64,000 bases of DNA from Rhodanobacteraceae bacterium (GCA_030123585.1 CP126120.1:372001-436000); one strand, 5' to 3'; positions 8,477 through 18,043 are shown, counted from the stretch's first letter. The notes: generated by a model from the sequence alone, not told the origin. Program-made: numbers and translations.

Positions 8477-9894
8477 ACATACACACGACGTTGGTTGCGG
8501 TCGCGTTGTTGCCGGTGGCCTCGTTGGCATCGGCAGCGTCCGCCAAGGTGGACGCCCTTGCATCCGATGCTTGTCTCGTGCATGCACGGGCTTCCGCCGA
8601 TGCGATGGTGCGTGGCGATTTCAAGTCTGCCGGCGCGGATTTCACCCCGGCCTTCGCCAGCCAGTTCCCGCCCGCAAAAATCGAACAGGCGTGGCAGTCG
8701 GTGCAGGCATCGGCGGGTGCCTATCGGACGCACGGCGCCGCCGAAGCGCGCACCTTGAATGGGCGGGCGGCCATCGTGCTGCCGGTGACTTTCGCACACG
8801 CGGAATGGAAGTTCGTCTATGCGTGCGATGGCGAGGGACGCATTGCCGCGGCCCAGTTGATGCCGGCCGCGCAATTCGATGCCGCCGTTGCCGCGGAAGG
8901 ACATGCCACCGTGGGCAGGGAGCCCGTGCAGGCTGCCACGATGCCGGATGGCGTGCGCGTCGAACCGCTCGATGTGCCTTCGCCGTTCGGGCCGTTGCGC
9001 GGCGCGTTGACGCTGCCTGCGGGCAACGGACCATTCCCCGGCGTCGTGCTGGTGGCCGGTTCCGGACCCAACGATATGGATGAAACGGCCGAAGGCAACA
9101 AGCCCTTCAAGGACATCGCGGAGGGCCTTGCGCACGCGGGCATCGCTTCGCTGCGTTACGACAAGCGCACGCTGGACTACGCGCTCAAGAGTGCCGCCAA
9201 CCCGGACTTCACGGTGGACGACGAGGTTACCGACGATGCGTTGACGGCGCTGCGCCTGTTGGCTGCGCAGAAGCAGATCGATCCGCGGCGCGTGTTCGTG
9301 CTGGGTCACAGCCTCGGCGCCGAGATGGCGCCGCACATTTCGCGTCGCGATCCACAGCTCGCAGGCGTCATCATGTTGGCGGCGCCGGCGCGTTCGTTCC
9401 TGACCGTCGTTGCGGCGCAAATTCGCGAGTTGGGGCCGAAGCAGGGCATGTCGGCGGCCGAACTCGACAAACAGGAGCAGGCCATCGCGGACGAGCAGAA
9501 GCTGTTGGCTGACGCCGATCCGGCCAACCCGCCGAAGGGTTCCTTCGAGTTGTTGCCGGGGCGCCCGCTTCCACAGGCGTATCTGCTGAGCCTGCACGAC
9601 GTGCATCAGGTCAGGGCCGCGAAATCGTCGACGTTGCCAATCCTGATCCTGCAGGGTGCCAACGATTTCCAGGTGTCGCCCACGCTGGATTTCGACCAGT
9701 GGGAAAAGGCGCTGGGCAACAAGCCGAACGTGACGTTCCACCTGTATCCGGGTTTGAGCCATTTGTTCATGCCGGGTCCGACGAAGTCGCCCGCTGATTA
9801 CGCCAAGCCTGCGCACGTCGATCCGAAGGTGATCGCGGACATCGCGAACTGGATCATGGCGCAGCCGGCAACGACGATCGCGGCCAGCCGGTAG
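8473..9894 (+). CDS. Exported alpha/beta hydrolase with N-terminal DUF3887-like domain
   Basis: Protein of 473 residues with a signal peptide (VALLPVASLASAASA). Residues of about 25-140 form a small domain like DUF3887, followed by an alpha/beta-hydrolase domain. The nucleophile elbow GHSLGAE places the catalytic serine at S280, and LQGANDFQV and LSHLF supply the expected acid and histidine regions. The likely activity is an esterase or serine hydrolase in the periplasm. It is the third gene of the sdpR-sdpI operon, with a four-base overlap, so its substrate may be linked to whatever SdpI senses. That link is inference only. Confidence 0.85.
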   Translation: MNIHTTLVAVALLPVASLASAASAKVDALASDACLVHARASADAMVRGDFKSAGADFTPAFASQFPPAKIEQAWQSVQASAGAYRTHGAAEARTLNGRAAIVLPVTFAHAEWKFVYACDGEGRIAAAQLMPAAQFDAAVAAEGHATVGREPVQAATMPDGVRVEPLDVPSPFGPLRGALTLPAGNGPFPGVVLVAGSGPNDMDETAEGNKPFKDIAEGLAHAGIASLRYDKRTLDYALKSAANPDFTVDDEVTDDALTALRLLAAQKQIDPRRVFVLGHSLGAEMAPHISRRDPQLAGVIMLAAPARSFLTVVAAQIRELGPKQGMSAAELDKQEQAIADEQKLLADADPANPPKGSFELLPGRPLPQAYLLSLHDVHQVRAAKSSTLPILILQGANDFQVSPTLDFDQWEKALGNKPNVTFHLYPGLSHLFMPGPTKSPADYAKPAHVDPKVIADIANWIMAQPATTIAASR

Positions 9895-9934
9895 TCTCCG
9901 TTAAACTGGCGGTTTCGATTTGCGTGACACCGCC

Positions 9935-11302
9935 ATGTTCGACAACCTGACCCAACGCCTGTCCGCCACCGTCCAGCGCCTGACCGGGCGCGGGCGCCTG
10001 ACCGAGGAAAACATCCGCGAAGCGCTGCGCGAAGTGCGCGTCGCGTTGCTGGAAGCCGACGTTGCGCTGCCGGTGGTGCAGGCGCTGATCGAACGCATCA
10101 AGGTGCGCGCGGTCGGGCAGGAGGTGCTGAAGTCGCTGACGCCGGGCCAGGCGCTGATAAAAGTTGTTCGCGACGAGCTGACCGCGGTGATGGGTACCGC
10201 GAACGCCTCGCTCAACCTCGCCGCGACGCCGCCCGCGGTGGTGCTGATGGCGGGCCTGCAGGGCGCGGGCAAGACCACCACGGTCGCGAAACTCGCGAAG
10301 CACCTGATCGAGCACAAGAAGAAGGTGCTGGTGGTGTCGGCCGACGTGTATCGCCCGGCCGCGATCGAGCAGTTGCAGACGCTGGCCGCGCAGGTTGGTG
10401 CCGGATTCGTGCCGTCGCACGCGGGCGAGAAGCCGGTCGCGATCGCGAAGGCCGCGGTCGACGCGGCCAGGCGCGAAGTCGCCGACGTGCTGATCGTCGA
10501 TACCGCGGGCCGCACGTCCATTGACGAAGCGATGATGGACGAGATCAAGGCGCTGCACGAAGCCTTGAATCCGGTCGAAACCTTGTTCGTGGTCGATTCG
10601 ATGACCGGCCAGGACGCGGCCAACACCGCCAGGCATTTCGCCGAGGCGTTGCCGCTGACCGGCGTGATCCTGACCAAGGTCGATGGCGATGCGCGCGGTG
10701 GCGCGGCATTGAGCGTGCGCTACATCACCGGACGGCCGATCAAGTTCCTGGGCGCAGGCGAAAAAACCGACGCGCTGGAACCGTTCCATCCGGATCGCAT
10801 GGCCACGCGCATCCTCGGCATGGGCGACGTGTTGTCGCTGATCGAGGACGTGCAGCAGAAGACCGATGCGGAGAAGGCCGCCAAGCTCGCGGCCAAGGTC
10901 GCCAAGGGCAAGCGCTTCGACCTCAACGACATGAAGGACCAGCTCGACCAGATGCTCAACATGGGCGGGCTGGCCGGCTTGATGGAAAAGCTGCCCGGCG
11001 TGTCGAGCCTGCCCGACAAGGTGAAGTCGCAGGTCAACGACAAGGAAGTGAAACGGATGATCGCGATCATCGGCTCGATGACCAAGAAGGAGCGCCGCCA
11101 TCCCGACCTGTTGAATGGCTCGCGGCGCGCACGCGTGGCGCGCGGTTCCGGCACCCAGCCCGCCGAAGTCAATCGCCTCTTGAAGCAGTACACGCAGATG
11201 GAAAAGATGATGGGCAAGTTCGCCCGCGGCGGCATGAAGGGCCTGATGCGGCAGATGTCCGGGGCCATGAAAGGCATGGGCGGGCGGATGCCGGGGCATT
11301 GA
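9935..11302 (+). CDS. ffh: Signal recognition particle protein Ffh
   Basis: GTPase of 455 residues that binds signal peptides at the ribosome and, with 4.5S RNA and FtsY, delivers nascent membrane proteins to the translocon. The N domain is followed by the G domain with P-loop GLQGAGKTTTVAKL, DTAGRTSID, and TKVDGDARGG, then the methionine-rich M domain ending MRQMSGAMKGMGGRM. The start MFDNLTQRLS is the usual Ffh N-terminus and is preferred to the in-frame ATG 15 bases upstream. It lies upstream of the ribosomal-protein run starting with rpsP. Confidence 0.97.
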   Translation: MFDNLTQRLSATVQRLTGRGRLTEENIREALREVRVALLEADVALPVVQALIERIKVRAVGQEVLKSLTPGQALIKVVRDELTAVMGTANASLNLAATPPAVVLMAGLQGAGKTTTVAKLAKHLIEHKKKVLVVSADVYRPAAIEQLQTLAAQVGAGFVPSHAGEKPVAIAKAAVDAARREVADVLIVDTAGRTSIDEAMMDEIKALHEALNPVETLFVVDSMTGQDAANTARHFAEALPLTGVILTKVDGDARGGAALSVRYITGRPIKFLGAGEKTDALEPFHPDRMATRILGMGDVLSLIEDVQQKTDAEKAAKLAAKVAKGKRFDLNDMKDQLDQMLNMGGLAGLMEKLPGVSSLPDKVKSQVNDKEVKRMIAIIGSMTKKERRHPDLLNGSRRARVARGSGTQPAEVNRLLKQYTQMEKMMGKFARGGMKGLMRQMSGAMKGMGGRMPGH

Positions 11303-11368
11303 TGCGGGGCTTGCTGCTTCGGTAGGGCGGGTGACAGCCCGCCGTCGGCGTGCTGGAGGAATGCGTCA

Positions 11369-11515
11369 ATGGACGGTTGGCTGGACGCGTTGGTGGCAAT
11401 GCTGGACCGAGGCGCGTCGCGTTGGCTTGGCTCCCTGTCGCTCGTGGGCAAGATCGCAGCCGTCGTTTTGTTTGCAGTCGCCGTGGTGTTCGTCCAGCGC
11501 GCTTGCAGCGGCTGA
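11369..11515 (+). CDS. Small single-span membrane protein (48 aa), uncharacterised
   Basis: Short ORF between ffh and rpsP. GGAGGA at 11355-11360, eight bases before the ATG, is one of the best ribosome-binding sites in the window. The product begins with an amphipathic stretch (MDGWLDALVAMLDRGASRWL) and then a hydrophobic segment of about 18 residues (LVGKIAAVVLFAVAVVFV) ending in QRACSG. This looks like a one-pass inner-membrane protein with a short C-terminal tail. I do not recognise the family. Strong translation signals make it a better gene than most short ORFs, but conservation has not been tested. Confidence 0.55.
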   Translation: MDGWLDALVAMLDRGASRWLGSLSLVGKIAAVVLFAVAVVFVQRACSG

Positions 11516-11559
11516 AACAGGCTCCCGCATCGCCCCTCGCATTTCTCCCGTTTTGGCTT

Positions 11560-11565
11560 TACAAT
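11560..11565 (+). promoter_or_regulatory. Possible -10 box for rpsP operon
   Basis: TACAAT lies 68 bases before the rpsP start in an AT-richer patch (TTGGCTTTACAATTG). No convincing -35 box is found 16-18 bases upstream, so this is only a candidate start for the rpsP-rimM-trmD-rplS transcript. Confidence 0.3.
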
Positions 11566-11632
11566 TGCGCGTTTCCCGTGCCCGGGCGTCGTCTGATCGA
11601 CCCGCGGCCGTTCCATTCGGAGTCTATAGATC

Positions 11633-11893
11633 ATGGTCAGGATTCGTCTTTCGCGCGCAGGCGCCAAGGGCCGGCCGTTCTACCACGTGGTGGTGACCGA
11701 CCAGCGCAGCGCCCGCGACGGTCGCAGCATCGAGCGACTGGGTTATTTCAACCCGGGCGCCGCCGGCCCGACCGACAAGCGTTTGGTGCTGGACGTCGAG
11801 AAGTTGAACGCGTGGGTCGCCAAGGGCGCGCAGTGCTCGGACAAGGTTGCGGCGCTGGCGAAGGAAGCGGCAAAGCAGGCGCAAGCCGCCTGA
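11633..11893 (+). CDS. rpsP: 30S ribosomal protein S16
   Basis: Protein of 86 residues that binds 16S rRNA and helps assemble the small subunit. The start [20 protein letters not shown] and the later ERLGYFNP and [19 protein letters not shown] segments are classical S16. It opens the conserved block rpsP-rimM-trmD-rplS, with rimM starting four bases after its stop. Confidence 0.97.
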   Translation: MVRIRLSRAGAKGRPFYHVVVTDQRSARDGRSIERLGYFNPGAAGPTDKRLVLDVEKLNAWVAKGAQCSDKVAALAKEAAKQAQAA

Positions 11894-11897
11894 CGCG

Positions 11898-12413
11898 ATG
11901 AACGGCGGGCGGCGCGTGCTGCTCGGACGCATCGTGGGGGTTCACGGTGTGCAAGGCGCGGTGAAGCTGGAATCGTTCACCGAACCGCGGCTGGCGATCT
12001 TCGGTTACAGGCCCTGGCTGCTGGAACGCGAGCCGGAGCGTTTCGAGGAAATCGCCGAGGCGCAGGGACATGCGCAGGGCAAAGGCATCGTCGCGGTGTT
12101 GCCCGGCGTGACGGATCGCGACGCGGCGGAGGCATGGATCGGCGCGCGCATCTGGGTTCCGCGTACGGCATTGCCGGAACTTGAACCCGGCGAGTTTTAC
12201 CAGACGGATCTGGAAGGGCTGCAAGTGGTGAACGAGGCGGGCGAGGATCTGGGCCGCGTCAGCCACCTGTTCGACAACGGCGCGCACGATGTACTGGTGA
12301 CGCGCGACGAAGCCGGACGCGAACGCCTCATCCCGTATGTGACGGGGCGGTACGTGAAATCGGTGGACCTTGATGCCGGATGCATTGTGGTCGATTGGCA
12401 CAAAGACGATTGA
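11898..12413 (+). CDS. rimM: 16S rRNA processing/ribosome maturation factor RimM
   Basis: Late 30S assembly factor of 171 residues that binds S19 and acts on the 16S rRNA head. The N-terminal barrel has [20 protein letters not shown], and the C-terminal PRC-type barrel includes [11 protein letters not shown] and [15 protein letters not shown]. The ATG at 11898 is chosen to match the usual RimM N-terminus. It sits in the standard position between rpsP and trmD. Confidence 0.95.
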   Translation: MNGGRRVLLGRIVGVHGVQGAVKLESFTEPRLAIFGYRPWLLEREPERFEEIAEAQGHAQGKGIVAVLPGVTDRDAAEAWIGARIWVPRTALPELEPGEFYQTDLEGLQVVNEAGEDLGRVSHLFDNGAHDVLVTRDEAGRERLIPYVTGRYVKSVDLDAGCIVVDWHKDD

Positions 12414-12414
12414 G

Positions 12415-13176
12415 ATGCGCATCGACGTCGTCACGTTGTTTCCCGAATTCGTGCGCCAATGCACCGGTTTCGGGGTGATCGGCCGGGCGGTCGAGCGCGG
12501 GCTGCTGGAAGTGGCAGCGTGGAATCCGCGCGACTACGCCGAAGGCGGTTACCGTCGGGTCGATGACAGCGTTTGCGGCGGCGGTCCGGGCATGGTGATG
12601 CTGATCGAGCCGCTGCGGAAAACGCTGGCGGCGGCGCGGAAGGCGGCGATCGGCAAGGCGCCGGTGATTTACCTGAGTCCGCAGGGACGGCGGCTCACGC
12701 AGGACAAGGTGCGGCGGCTTGCGGAATTGCCGCGGATGATTTTGCTGTGCGGGCGCTACGAAGGGATCGACGAGCGCCTGATCGAACACGAGGTCGACGA
12801 GGAGCTGTCGATCGGCGATTACGTGCTGTCGGGCGGCGAGTTGGCCGCGGCGGTGCTGATCGACGCGGTCGGCAGGTTGCAGGAAGGCGCGCTGGGCGAT
12901 GCGCAATCCGCGCTGCAGGATTCGTTTTCGGACGGCCTGCTGGATTGCCCGCACTACACGCGGCCGGTCAGCCATGAATTTGGCGAGGTGCCGGCGGTGT
13001 TGTTGTCGGGCGATCACGCGGCGATCCACCGCTGGCGCCGGATGCAGTCGCTGGGCCGCACCTGGTTGCGCCGTCCGGAACTGCTGGAAAACATGACGTT
13101 GGGCGATGACGACCAACGCTTGCTGGAAGAATTCAAACGGGAACACAAGGGCGACACCCATGAACAAGATCATTGA
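12415..13176 (+). CDS. trmD: tRNA (guanine37-N1)-methyltransferase TrmD
   Basis: SPOUT-class methyltransferase of 253 residues that makes m1G37 next to the anticodon, preventing +1 frameshifts. The N-terminus [12 protein letters not shown], the [13 protein letters not shown] region and the trefoil-knot SAM site ([15 protein letters not shown], then [13 protein letters not shown]) are intact. It starts one base after the rimM stop, and its 3' end overlaps the start of rplS by 17 bp. Confidence 0.97.
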   Translation: MRIDVVTLFPEFVRQCTGFGVIGRAVERGLLEVAAWNPRDYAEGGYRRVDDSVCGGGPGMVMLIEPLRKTLAAARKAAIGKAPVIYLSPQGRRLTQDKVRRLAELPRMILLCGRYEGIDERLIEHEVDEELSIGDYVLSGGELAAAVLIDAVGRLQEGALGDAQSALQDSFSDGLLDCPHYTRPVSHEFGEVPAVLLSGDHAAIHRWRRMQSLGRTWLRRPELLENMTLGDDDQRLLEEFKREHKGDTHEQDH

Positions 13177-13540
13177 ACAATTCGAAGCCGGGCAGATGGA
13201 GCGCAAGCTGCCTCCGTTCGCCGCGGGCGACACCGTGGTCGTCAACGTCAAGGTGAAGGAAGGCAACCGCGAGCGCGTGCAGGCGTTCGAGGGCGTGTGC
13301 ATCGCGCGCCGCAACCGCGGCCTGCATTCCGCGTTCACCGTGCGCAAGATGTCGCACGGCACCGGCGTCGAGCGCGTGTTCCAGGCCTACAGCCCGGCGA
13401 TCGATTCGATCGAAGTCAAACGCCACGGCAAGGTGCGCGGCGCCAAGCTGTACTACCTGCGCGGACTGGAAGGCAAGGCCGCCCGCATCACCGAGGATCT
13501 CGCCGCGCACGGCAAGGATGTGGAATCGCGCGTGAAGTAA
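13160..13540 (+). CDS. rplS: 50S ribosomal protein L19
   Basis: Large-subunit protein of 126 residues at the 30S-50S interface. [12 protein letters not shown] at the start, then [16 protein letters not shown] and [23 protein letters not shown] sequence near the end identify it. The ATG at 13160 lies inside the end of trmD, which implies translational coupling. It closes the operon, with a strong intrinsic terminator 25 bp after the stop. Confidence 0.97.
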   Translation: MNKIIEQFEAGQMERKLPPFAAGDTVVVNVKVKEGNRERVQAFEGVCIARRNRGLHSAFTVRKMSHGTGVERVFQAYSPAIDSIEVKRHGKVRGAKLYYLRGLEGKAARITEDLAAHGKDVESRVK

Positions 13541-13565
13541 GACGCTTCGCAAGCGTATCAAGCAA

Positions 13566-13598
13566 GGCCGCGCGGGTCGCCGCGCGGCCTTTCGTTTG
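13566..13598 (+). terminator. Intrinsic terminator of the ffh/rpsP-rplS operon
   Basis: A perfect 10-bp GC stem (GGCCGCGCGG at 13566-13575 with its complement at 13580-13589) encloses a four-base loop and is followed by TTTCGTTT. It is placed directly after rplS. Confidence 0.9.
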
Positions 13599-13616
13599 TC
13601 CGTGAGTAGCCTTTAG

Positions 13617-13711
13617 GCTGGGCTGACGCCGGCTCTATCGGCGGAAGCCCAACTGTCGCACGTTGGGCTTCGCGGATGAAGCCCGCTCAGCCCAACCCAC
13701 GATGAAGCCCG
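13617..13711. repeat. REP-like nested palindromes between rplS and the RND operon
   Basis: An inner hairpin of GAAGCCCAAC (13644-13653) and GTTGGGCTTC (13662-13671) is nested inside outer arms GGCTGGGCTGA (13617-13627) and TCAGCCCAACC (13687-13697), which match with one mismatch. GATGAAGCCCG occurs twice (13675, 13701). Its position in a gap between convergent operons fits a repetitive extragenic palindrome. Confidence 0.65.
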
Positions 13712-13729
13712 CGTCGCCCATTGCAGCCA

Positions 13730-16700
13730 TCAATCAAACGGGTGGATTTCCTCACCGTTATTGATTGCTGTCGCTTCGGTGCCGTCGGACTTGTCGCCCA
13801 GCAGGCGCCGCACCACCACGTAGAACACCGGCACCAGCATCACGCCCAGCACCGTCGCGCCGATCATGCCGCCGATCACGCCGGTGCCGATCGCGTGGCG
13901 GCTGTTGGCGCCGGCGCCGGTCGAGACCGCCAGCGGCATCACGCCCAGGATGAATGCGATCGAGGTCATCATGATCGGGCGCAGGCGGATGCGGCAGGCT
14001 TCCAGCGTCGCCGCGAGCAGGCCCTTGCCCTGTTTCTGTTCGTCCACCGCGAACTGCACGATCAGGATCGCGTTCTTCACCGACAGGCCGATGATCGCGA
14101 TCAGGCCGATCTTGAAATACACGTCGTCCTGCAGCCCGCGGATGCTGGTGAGCAGCACCGAACCCAGCACGCCCAGCGGGATCACCAGCATCACCGCGAC
14201 CGGGATCGACCAGCTTTCGTACAGCGCGGCGAGGCACAGGAACACCACGAAGATCGACAGCCCGAACAGCATCGGCGCCTGCGCGCCGGACATGATTTCC
14301 TGCAGCGACTGGCCCGACCATTCGTAGCCGAAACTTTGCGGCAGATATCTGGCGACCAGTTCCTGCATCGCGGTGATCGCGTCGCCCGAGCTGTAGCCCG
14401 GCGCTGCGGTGCCGGTGAGCCCGATCGAACCGACGCCGTTGTAGCGGTCGAGTTCCGGCGGCGCCAGCGCCCATTGGGTGCTGACCACGCTGGACAGCGG
14501 CACCATCGTGCCGGTCGACGAGCGCGTGTAGAACTGGCCGATGTCGGCCGGATTCATCCGGAACGGCGCGTCGGCCTGCATCTGCACGCGCAGCACGCGG
14601 CCGCCGTAGTAGAAGTCGTTGACGAACACCGGCGAGAGCATCAACTGGATCGCGTTGTACACGTCGGGCACCGACAGCCCCATCGACTGGGCCTCGACGC
14701 GGTTGACCTGCATGTTCACGGTCGGCGCGTCTTCCATGCCGTTGATGTGCACGTTGGCGAGGCGCTTGTCCCTGGAGGCTTCCGCGACCAGTTTGTCCTT
14801 GGCCTCGACCAGGGCCTTGTGCCCGAGGCCGCCGCGGTCCTCGAGCTGGAAGTCGAACCCGGCGAATTGTCCCAGGCCCCGGATCACCGGCCGGTTGATC
14901 GCGAACACCTGGGCGTCGCGGATGTTCGCAAATTGCCTGTTGAAATCCTCGATGAGCTGATTGGCGGTCTCGGAACGATCGCTCCAGTCCTTCAAGTGGA
15001 TGAACGCCATCCCGACGTTTTCGCCGTTGCCGATGAAACTGAAGCCGCCGATGTCGAAGATGTTGTGGACCGCCGGATTCTTTTTGACGATCTGCTCGAC
15101 CTGCTTGATCACCGCGAGGGTGCGATCCGCCGTGGCGCCCGGCGGCAACTGGATCGTGGCAAACACCTCGCCCTGGTCTTCCTCGGGCACGAAGCTCGAC
15201 GGCAGGTGCGCCAAGAGCAGCACCGCCACCACGATCGCGAGTCCGTAACCCGCCATCCAGCGCGGCGTGTGCCGCACCGCCTTGCCGAGGCGAGAGAGGT
15301 AATGCCGTGCCAGGCTTTCGTAGCCGTTGTTGAACGCGCGCAGCAGGCGATTGGCGTGCTCGTGCTCGGGCCGCAGGATGCTCGCGCACAGCGCGGGCGT
15401 GAAGGTCAACGCCATCAGCGCCGACAGCAACATCGACACCGCGATCGTGACCGAGAACTGGCGGTAGATCGCGCCCACGCTGCCGGGCATCAGTGCCGCC
15501 GGCACGAACACCGACGCCAGCACGGTCGTCACCGCGACGATCGCGCCGGTGATCTGGGTCATGCCCTTGCGAGTGGCTTCCCTGGGCGGCAGGCCTTCCT
15601 CGCGCATGATGCGTTCGACGTTCTCGACCACCACGATCGCGTCGTCCACCACGATGCCGATCGCCAGCACCAGCCCGAACAGGCTGAGCACGTTGATCGA
15701 GAAGCCGAACACATAGAGCCCGAGGAACGCGCCGGTCAGCGCGACCGGCACCACCAGCGTCGGGATCAGCGTGGCGCGCAGGTTCTGCAGGAACAGCAGC
15801 ATCACGAAGAACACCAGCACGATCGCTTCGCCCAGCGTCTTCACCACTTCGTCGATCGACACCCGGACGAAGGTGTAGCTTTCGAACGGAATGCTCCAGG
15901 TGACGCCCGGCGGCAGGTTCTTCGCGAGTTCCTGCATCTTCGCCTGGACTTCGTTCGCGACCGCCAGCGCGTTCGCGCCCGGCACCAGCGAGATGCTGAA
16001 GGAGGCGACGGGCTTGCCGTTGAGGCGCGAGAAGCTGTTGTAGTTGTCCGAACCCAGCGCGACGCGCGCGACATCGCCCAGCGTCACGGTGGTGCCGTCG
16101 GGATTGGTGCGCAGGATGATTTTCCGGAACTGCTCGGGCGTCGAGAAACTCGATTCAGCCGACACCGTGGCGGTGATGCCCTGGCCGTTCACCGCGGGCT
16201 GCGCGCCCACCGAGCCCGCCGCGAACATCACGTTCTGCGCCTGCACCGCCTGCAGCACGTCGGTGGCGGTCATCCCGTAGCCTTCCAGCTTCAACGGGTT
16301 CAGCCAGATCCGCATCGCATACGGCGCGCCGAACTGGTTGATGCTGCCCACGCCGTTGAGGCGCGAGATCGGGTCGACCAGTTGCGCGGCGATCACGTTG
16401 TTGAGCGCGGTGGGATCGAGGTGTCCGGTCGTGTCCTGCAGCGAAATCCCCATCAGCGAACCGGAGTTGGACTTGCGCACGGTCACGCCCAGCGCGTTCA
16501 CCTCGGCCGGCAGGCGCGGTTGGGACGCCGAAACCGCGTTCTGGGTCTGCACGGCCGCGGTGTCGAGGTTGGTGCCGGCCTTGAAGTACAGCGTGACGTT
16601 GGCCGAGCCGCTGGAGTTCGACGACGACGTGAAGTACAGCAGGTTGTCGATGCCCGACAGGTTCTGTTCGATCACCTGCGTCACGGTGCTCTGCACGACC

Positions 16701-16864
16701 TGCGCGTTGGCGCCGGGATAGTTCGCGCGGATCTGCACACTCGGCGGCGCGATTTCGGGATACGCCTCGATCGGCAGGTTGAGGATCGCGATGGTGCCGC
16801 CCAGCGTGATCAGAATCGCGAGCACCCACGCGAAAACGGGACGTTCGATGAAGAATTGCGGCAT
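13730..16864 (-). CDS. RND-family multidrug efflux permease (HAE1/AcrB-type)
   Basis: Inner-membrane proton-driven drug exporter of 1044 residues, the usual AcrB size. The N-terminus MPQFFIERPVFAWVLAIL is typical. The large periplasmic loops and twelve membrane segments are present, and the TM4 proton-relay pair is seen as DD in AIGIVVDDAIVVVENVER. The second half contains ALYESWSIPVAVMLVIPLG. The partner adaptor gene lies 18 bp upstream on the same strand. No outer-membrane channel or local regulator gene is adjacent, so a TolC-like protein encoded elsewhere is presumed. Substrates cannot be deduced. Confidence 0.95.
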   Translation of the reverse strand: MPQFFIERPVFAWVLAILITLGGTIAILNLPIEAYPEIAPPSVQIRANYPGANAQVVQSTVTQVIEQNLSGIDNLLYFTSSSNSSGSANVTLYFKAGTNLDTAAVQTQNAVSASQPRLPAEVNALGVTVRKSNSGSLMGISLQDTTGHLDPTALNNVIAAQLVDPISRLNGVGSINQFGAPYAMRIWLNPLKLEGYGMTATDVLQAVQAQNVMFAAGSVGAQPAVNGQGITATVSAESSFSTPEQFRKIILRTNPDGTTVTLGDVARVALGSDNYNSFSRLNGKPVASFSISLVPGANALAVANEVQAKMQELAKNLPPGVTWSIPFESYTFVRVSIDEVVKTLGEAIVLVFFVMLLFLQNLRATLIPTLVVPVALTGAFLGLYVFGFSINVLSLFGLVLAIGIVVDDAIVVVENVERIMREEGLPPREATRKGMTQITGAIVAVTTVLASVFVPAALMPGSVGAIYRQFSVTIAVSMLLSALMALTFTPALCASILRPEHEHANRLLRAFNNGYESLARHYLSRLGKAVRHTPRWMAGYGLAIVVAVLLLAHLPSSFVPEEDQGEVFATIQLPPGATADRTLAVIKQVEQIVKKNPAVHNIFDIGGFSFIGNGENVGMAFIHLKDWSDRSETANQLIEDFNRQFANIRDAQVFAINRPVIRGLGQFAGFDFQLEDRGGLGHKALVEAKDKLVAEASRDKRLANVHINGMEDAPTVNMQVNRVEAQSMGLSVPDVYNAIQLMLSPVFVNDFYYGGRVLRVQMQADAPFRMNPADIGQFYTRSSTGTMVPLSSVVSTQWALAPPELDRYNGVGSIGLTGTAAPGYSSGDAITAMQELVARYLPQSFGYEWSGQSLQEIMSGAQAPMLFGLSIFVVFLCLAALYESWSIPVAVMLVIPLGVLGSVLLTSIRGLQDDVYFKIGLIAIIGLSVKNAILIVQFAVDEQKQGKGLLAATLEACRIRLRPIMMTSIAFILGVMPLAVSTGAGANSRHAIGTGVIGGMIGATVLGVMLVPVFYVVVRRLLGDKSDGTEATAINNGEEIHPFD

Positions 16865-16882
16865 GGCGTCAAGAGGCCACGA

Positions 16883-18043
16883 TCATTGCGCGGCGGTGGC
16901 AGCCGGTGCGCCACCGGTCGTTCCGTGGAACGGAACCGGCTTCACCTTTCCGCCCGCCTGCGCTTTCTGGATGCCCGACACCACCACCTGTTCGCCCGCG
17001 CTGATGCCGCCTTGCACCACCCAGTCCGAGCCGCGCTGCTCGCCGAGGTCCACGCGCCGCTCGACGATCTTGTCGCCGGCGCCGACGACGTACACGTAGG
17101 CGCCGTCGTTGTCGCGCTGGATCGCGGCCTGCGGCAGCAGGAACGCGCCGTGCAGCGTGGCGAGCGACAGCCGGATCTTCACGAACATGCCCGGCAGCAG
17201 CGAGTGGTCGGGATTCGGCACGATCGCGCGCAGGTTTACCGCGCCGGTCGCCGGATCGACCGCGAGGTCGGTGAAGTCGAGCGTGCCCTTGTGCGGGTAC
17301 ACGCTGCCGTCAGGGAGCACGATCTGCACTTCCGCCTTGTCGGGCGCGGCCAGTTCCAGGTTGCCGGCCTTTTCCGCCTTGCGCAGCTGCTCCACTTCCG
17401 CCATCGGTTCGCTGAAGTTGGCGTAGATCGGATCGATCACCTGCACCGTGGTCAGCGGATTGGTGTCGGTGGGCGACACCAGCGCGCCCTGGGTGACGTT
17501 GGCCATGCCGGCGCGGCCGCTGATCGGCGCGGTGACCGTGGCATAGCCGAGATTGATCCTGGCGTTCTCGACGTTGGCGCGCGCCGATTTCACGGCGGCT
17601 TCGGCTTCCTCGGCGGCGGCCACCGCATTGTCGACGTCCTGTTTCGCCAGCAGGCCCCTGGCGCCGATGGCCTGGCTGCGCTCGGCGACCAGCTTCGCGT
17701 TGCGCGCCGTGGCTTCGGCCTGCGCCAGTTGTCCCTGCGCCTGACGCAGGCTGGCTTCCAGCGGCGCCGGATCGATCCTGAACAGCACGTCGCCGGCCGC
17801 AACGTCGGTGCCTTCCTTGTACACGCGCTGCAGCACGATGCCGGTGACGCGCGCGCGCACCTGCGCGGTGAGCGTGGCGGCGAGGCGGCCGGGATAGTTG
17901 CGGACGACCGGGATATTGGTGGCGCGCGCCATGACCACGCCGACTTCGGGCGGCGCCGAAGCGGGCGGGGCGGAAGGGCTGCACGCGCCGACTGCCAGTG
18001 CCAGCACCGTCGCGCCGGCGCCACGCAGCAGCGATCTCGTCAT
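16883..18043 (-). CDS. RND efflux membrane-fusion (adaptor) lipoprotein, AcrA/MexA-type
   Basis: Periplasmic adaptor of 386 residues linking the RND permease to the outer-membrane channel. The signal peptide ends in a lipobox (LAVGAC, Cys21), so it is lipid-anchored. Barrel-sandwich hybrid and hairpin segments flank the long Ala/Glu-rich coiled region (GQLAQAEATARNAKLVAERS), with the beta-barrel motif LDFTDLAVDPATGAVNLRA after it. It is the first gene of the two-gene pump operon. The 229-bp gap upstream is shared with the divergent glutamate dehydrogenase gene and could hold regulatory sites; no obvious operator was seen. Confidence 0.93.
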   Translation of the reverse strand: MTRSLLRGAGATVLALAVGACSPSAPPASAPPEVGVVMARATNIPVVRNYPGRLAATLTAQVRARVTGIVLQRVYKEGTDVAAGDVLFRIDPAPLEASLRQAQGQLAQAEATARNAKLVAERSQAIGARGLLAKQDVDNAVAAAEEAEAAVKSARANVENARINLGYATVTAPISGRAGMANVTQGALVSPTDTNPLTTVQVIDPIYANFSEPMAEVEQLRKAEKAGNLELAAPDKAEVQIVLPDGSVYPHKGTLDFTDLAVDPATGAVNLRAIVPNPDHSLLPGMFVKIRLSLATLHGAFLLPQAAIQRDNDGAYVYVVGAGDKIVERRVDLGEQRGSDWVVQGGISAGEQVVVSGIQKAQAGGKVKPVPFHGTTGGAPAATAAQ

